Shown piece by piece: positions 15,131-17,616 of a DNA stretch of 17,616 nt (its first letter is position 1; every line of letters begins with the position of its first letter). Made by a program: the position numbers and the translations under genes. The notes below the pieces were generated by a model. It was not told the origin of the DNA, searched no databases, and saw only the letters and a list, made by a program, of their open reading frames with translations. Source of the stretch: a bacterium (GTDB taxonomy: Bacteria; Latescibacterota; UBA2968). The stretch covers positions 1-17,616 of the forward strand of contig JAPUJS010000490.1 of assembly GCA_027296045.1 (NCBI GenBank), written 5' to 3'.

Positions 15131-16912
15131 ATGGCTCAAGATACAGTCGATTTTCACGAAGAAGAAGTATCGGAGAAGTCTTTTGACCCCCGATTGATGT
15201 GGCGTCTGCTTGGGTATTTGAAGCCGTATTTGGGGTTGGTGATGCTGGCTTTTGTGTTGATCATGATGGCGTCGGTAGCCATGCAAGCAGGACCCTATTT
15301 GACCAAAATTGCGATAGACGATTATATTTTAAAGGGCGATCTGGCCGGTTTACACCAGATGGTCCTTCTTTTTGTAGTGCTGCTGGTGGTGCAGTTCACA
15401 ACCTATTTTGTCCAGAATTATATCACGCAGATGACAGGCCAGCGGGCGATGTACGATCTGAGAAATCAGATATTCACCCACCTTCAAAAGCTTCCTCTGA
15501 AATTTTTTGATCGCACCCCAATCGGCCGGTTGATGACCCGAAATACCAATGATGTGGATGCGTTGAATGAGTTGTTTACCGACGGGGTGGTGGTGGTGTT
15601 CAACGATATTTTCACGCTCCTGGCCATTCTGTTATATATGTTTCATATGGACTCGGCACTGGGATTGGTGGCCTGTTCTGTCATACCGGTGATGTTTCTG
15701 GTCACTTTCTGGGTTCAGGGGAAGATGCTGCGGGCATTCCGTCGGGCACGAAGCAGGCTGGCTCGTCTGAACGCCTATTTGCAGGAAAATATCTCGGGGA
15801 TGAGTGTGGTACAGCTTTTCAACCGGGAAGTTCGAAATATGGTGCAATTCCGGGGGATCAACCGGCGCTATCTGGATGCAAACCTGGAGTCGACCTTTTA
15901 CAACTCGATCTACTTTCCGGTGATGGAAATGCTGGTGGCGATAACCATCGGTTTGATCCTCTGGTTTGGGGCAAGCGATGTGGTAGAAGGCAGGATCGAA
16001 TGGGGGATTCTGGTGGCGATGTTGCAGTATATTCCCCGGTTTTTCTGGCCTATTTTGGAAATTTCGGAACGGTATGCAATCTTGCAGGCGGCCATGGCGT
16101 CTTCGGAACGTATTTTCGAGTTGCTCGATACCGAACCCGAACCCGCAGGGGGGGATTGGGCGCGAGATTCGGTGGCTGGAGAAATCGAGTTTGATGGGGT
16201 CTGGTTTGCCTACGTAGAGAAAGAGTGGGTGCTCAAAGATGTTTCTTTCCTGTTGAAACCGGGCGAAAAAGTGGCGATTGTAGGGGCAACTGGGTCGGGC
16301 AAGTCTACTATTATTAATTTGTTGTGCCGGTTTTACGATATTCAGAAGGGAACCATTCGTGTGGACGGCGTGGATATCCGGGAGTGGGAGGTAGAGTCCT
16401 TGCGACGCAGAATAGGGATTGTACAGCAAGATGTGTTTCTCTTTTCGGGGGATATTGCGTCCAATATTCGGCTCTCCAACGACCGGATTTCGCAAGATCA
16501 GGTGATGCAGGCGGCCAGAGATGTTAATGCCGCACCATTTATCGAGAAACTGTCCAACCAGTATGCCCACGTTGTTTCCGAACGGGGAAGTACGCTTTCG
16601 GTAGGACAACGTCAGCTCCTGGCATTTGCCAGGGCCCTGGCCTTTGACCCGGACATCCTGGTTCTCGACGAGGCGACTTCCAGTGTGGATACCGAAACCG
16701 AGACCTGGATTCAACAGGCCGTGGACCGTTTGATGGAAAATCGAACGTCCATTGTGATCGCCCACCGGATTTCGACTATTCGGAAGGCCGATACGATCAT
16801 TGCCCTCCATCAGGGCACGATTCGCGAAAAGGGAACGCACGACGAGTTGATGGCCGTAAAGGGATTTTATTACCGCCTGCACCAATTGCAATATCTGGCG
16901 CGAGACGGCTAA
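15131..16912 (+). CDS. Heterodimeric ABC exporter subunit, canonical ATP site
   Basis: The 593-aa second half-transporter has a six-helix membrane domain (about residues 25-320) followed by the ATPase. Walker A is GATGSGKS (385-392, K391), Walker B LVLD ends at 513 with catalytic E514, and the H-loop reads IAHRIST. Its signature is LSVGQ (489-493), with Val replacing Gly. In an ABC dimer each site joins Walker A/B of one chain to the signature of the other. This chain's good Walker site meets the partner's LSGGQ, while its own altered signature meets the partner's D510 site. Both defects thus fall in one site, supporting an obligate heterodimer. It is the last gene of the cluster; no clear terminator follows. 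Confidence 0.93.
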   Translation: MAQDTVDFHEEEVSEKSFDPRLMWRLLGYLKPYLGLVMLAFVLIMMASVAMQAGPYLTKIAIDDYILKGDLAGLHQMVLLFVVLLVVQFTTYFVQNYITQMTGQRAMYDLRNQIFTHLQKLPLKFFDRTPIGRLMTRNTNDVDALNELFTDGVVVVFNDIFTLLAILLYMFHMDSALGLVACSVIPVMFLVTFWVQGKMLRAFRRARSRLARLNAYLQENISGMSVVQLFNREVRNMVQFRGINRRYLDANLESTFYNSIYFPVMEMLVAITIGLILWFGASDVVEGRIEWGILVAMLQYIPRFFWPILEISERYAILQAAMASSERIFELLDTEPEPAGGDWARDSVAGEIEFDGVWFAYVEKEWVLKDVSFLLKPGEKVAIVGATGSGKSTIINLLCRFYDIQKGTIRVDGVDIREWEVESLRRRIGIVQQDVFLFSGDIASNIRLSNDRISQDQVMQAARDVNAAPFIEKLSNQYAHVVSERGSTLSVGQRQLLAFARALAFDPDILVLDEATSSVDTETETWIQQAVDRLMENRTSIVIAHRISTIRKADTIIALHQGTIREKGTHDELMAVKGFYYRLHQLQYLARDG

Positions 16913-16941
16913 TTGGGACATGGAGAAACTTCGTTTAGTAC

Positions 16942-16970
16942 TTGTGTTACCACGACCTTATTCGTATATT
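16942..16970 (+). promoter_or_regulatory. Promoter of the HU gene
   Basis: TTGTGT (16942-16947) and TATATT (16965-16970) are separated by 17 bp, with the same -10 sequence and spacing as the promoter at 6263-6291. It lies 30 nt after the ABC stop and about 50 nt before the GTG of the HU gene, so HU can be transcribed independently of the upstream cluster. Confidence 0.6.
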
Positions 16971-17018
16971 GGGAGGCCTACCGTTTATTTTTTTAGGCTC
17001 TGATGTAAGGGAGGTGGC

Positions 17019-17309
17019 GTGACCAAAGCCGATATTGTGAACCAGATTGCAGAGGCGACCGGCTTGACCAAGACCGATACAGCTGCTGTAGTAGAAGGGA
17101 TGCTGGCCTCTGTAATTTCTGCCCTCCAGCAAGGAGACCATATCGAGATTCGCGGTTTTGGCACATTCAAAGTGGTCAGGCGGGCACCTCGAACCGGCAG
17201 AAATCCCAAAACCGGGGAAGTCATCAAGATTCCCTCCCGCCCCGTTCCAGTGTTTAATCCGTCCAAGGAGCTTCGGTCCAGTATTTCCGGATCCACCGTT
17301 ACCACCTAA
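17019..17309 (+). CDS. HU/IHF-family DNA-binding protein
   Basis: This 96-aa histone-like protein bends and compacts DNA as a dimer. It begins TKADIVNQIAE as HU/IHF proteins do, has the RGFGTF turn (45-50) and the DNA-embracing arm RAPRTGRNPKTGE with the intercalating Pro at 63. Length is typical (90-100 aa); the C-terminus has a short Ser/Thr tail. The start is GTG 17019, with GGAGG (17010-17014) close upstream; the next possible starts would cut into helix 1. It has its own promoter and is followed 32 nt later by the COX24-like gene. HU, IHF or a close paralogue cannot be separated here. Confidence 0.95.
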   Translation: MTKADIVNQIAEATGLTKTDTAAVVEGMLASVISALQQGDHIEIRGFGTFKVVRRAPRTGRNPKTGEVIKIPSRPVPVFNPSKELRSSISGSTVTT

Positions 17310-17341
17310 GGCAAGCAATCCCATAAGAGGAGGTGTATATA

Positions 17342-17437
17342 TTGCCCAGCGGGAAAAAACGTAAACGCGCAAAGATTGCGACCCACAAACGCAAAAAACG
17401 TCGCAGAAGAGACCGGCACAAAAAGAAAGACCGTTAG
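17342..17437 (+). CDS. COX24/mS38-like very short basic protein
   Basis: This 31-residue protein begins MPSGKKRKRAKIATHKRKK and is more than half Lys/Arg. I recognise it as the AURKAIP1/COX24-domain family of tiny bacterial proteins, related to mitochondrial ribosomal mS38 and probably to bS22 of mycobacterial ribosomes, so a small-subunit ribosomal role is likely. The start is TTG, which decides little by itself. AGGAGGTG (17328-17335), almost perfectly complementary to the 16S rRNA 3' end, lies 6 nt upstream and fixes it. The stop codon sits within a 9-bp hairpin (17424-17445). It is probably co-transcribed with the HU gene. Its size makes it easy to miss in automated annotation. Confidence 0.88.
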   Translation: MPSGKKRKRAKIATHKRKKRRRRDRHKKKDR

Positions 17438-17445
17438 GTCTTTCT
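17424..17445 (+). other. Perfect hairpin spanning the COX24-like stop codon
   Basis: AGAAAGACC (17424-17432) pairs perfectly with GGTCTTTCT (17437-17445) around a GTTA tetraloop; the TAG stop is at 17435-17437. No T-run follows, so it is not a standard terminator. It may act as a processing site between the mRNA and the tRNA, which starts 11 nt later, or as mRNA 3'-end protection. Confidence 0.5.
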
Positions 17446-17455
17446 GCATGCGTGT

Positions 17456-17532
17456 GGGGCATTAGCTCAGTTGGATAGAGCGCTAGTCTCCGGAACTAGA
17501 GGTCGCAGGTTCGAATCCTGTATGTCCCACCA
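17456..17532 (+). tRNA. tRNA-Arg (anticodon CCG)
   Basis: A full cloverleaf of 77 nt including encoded CCA. The acceptor GGGGCAT pairs with ATGTCCC (one G-T), the D arm is GCTC/GAGC, and the anticodon stem CTAGT/ACTAG encloses loop CTCCGGA with anticodon CCG at 17490-17492. The T arm is GCAGG-TTCGAAT-CCTGT. It reads CGG arginine codons. It lies 18 nt after the COX24-like stop and may share its transcript. Confidence 0.95.
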
Positions 17533-17536
17533 TTGG

Positions 17537-17571
17537 AAAAAAAGAGAGTCAAGAAATTGGCTCTCTTTTTT
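17537..17571 (+). terminator. Intrinsic terminator after tRNA-Arg
   Basis: The strand 17538-17550 (A-run, then GAGAGTC) pairs with 17559-17571 (GGCTCTC, then T-run) around an 8-nt loop, with one G-T pair; the T-run is 17566-17571. It starts 5 nt after the tRNA CCA and plausibly ends the HU/COX24-like/tRNA transcript. The last 45 bases of the window (17572-17616) show nothing I can assign. Confidence 0.8.
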
Positions 17572-17616
17572 GTTTATAACCTATTGTAATTTATGATATT
17601 TACACGCATATGTTGC

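Noticed and set aside
1..17616. CRISPR arrays, insertion sequences, integrases, prophage or toxin-antitoxin genes
   Set aside because: Looked for repeat-spacer periodicity, terminal inverted repeats with transposase frames and small paired genes on both strands; none found. The tRNA-Arg has no visible attachment-site duplication in the window.

Overview
The window looks like part of a bacterial chromosome with moderate G+C, dense packing, Shine-Dalgarno translation and frequent GTG/TTG starts. Three things suggest an uncultured lineage near the FCB superphylum or Poribacteria/Latescibacteria-type bacteria: two enolase-superfamily acid-sugar dehydratases with DUF6785, SDR and TIM-barrel partners; a 31-residue COX24/mS38-like basic protein; and PF10023-type aminopeptidase and ABC-exporter genes. 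This placement is inference from gene content and memory; no search was run.

Layout. (1) Positions 1-584 hold no convincing protein gene. They contain a compact predicted RNA fold (36-123) and two tandem hairpins, the second a strong intrinsic terminator (453-489). (2) 585-4822, + strand, is a four-gene catabolic cluster: class-III PLP aminotransferase/aminomutase, short-chain dehydrogenase, D-2-hydroxyacid dehydrogenase and a DgoD/ManD-like sugar-acid dehydratase. (3) 4823-5381 has no supported CDS but several strong hairpins and two + strand terminators. (4) 5382-6107, - strand, is a lone FliA/WhiG-type sigma factor. (5) A divergent promoter region (6108-6356) precedes nine tightly packed + strand genes (6357-16912): DUF6785 membrane protein, GT4-like glycosyltransferase, second sugar-acid dehydratase, TIM-barrel isomerase/epimerase, SIS-domain sugar isomerase, zinc aminopeptidase, alkyltransferase-like (ATL) protein and a two-subunit ABC exporter. 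(6) A separate promoter drives HU, the COX24-like protein and perhaps tRNA-Arg(CCG), followed by a terminator.

How it may fit together. Both metabolic clusters centre on an enolase-superfamily dehydratase with the metal-ligand and His/His spacing of galactonate/mannonate dehydratases. The first pairs it with two NAD(P) oxidoreductases and a PLP enzyme, suggesting oxidation, dehydration and transamination of a sugar acid or amino sugar. The second pairs it with a candidate transporter, a TIM-barrel epimerase and an SIS sugar-phosphate isomerase. The heterodimeric exporter shows the expected asymmetric ATP sites. The most interesting material is the unassigned sugar-acid pathway pair and the structured, apparently non-coding intervals at 36-123 and 4944-5342.
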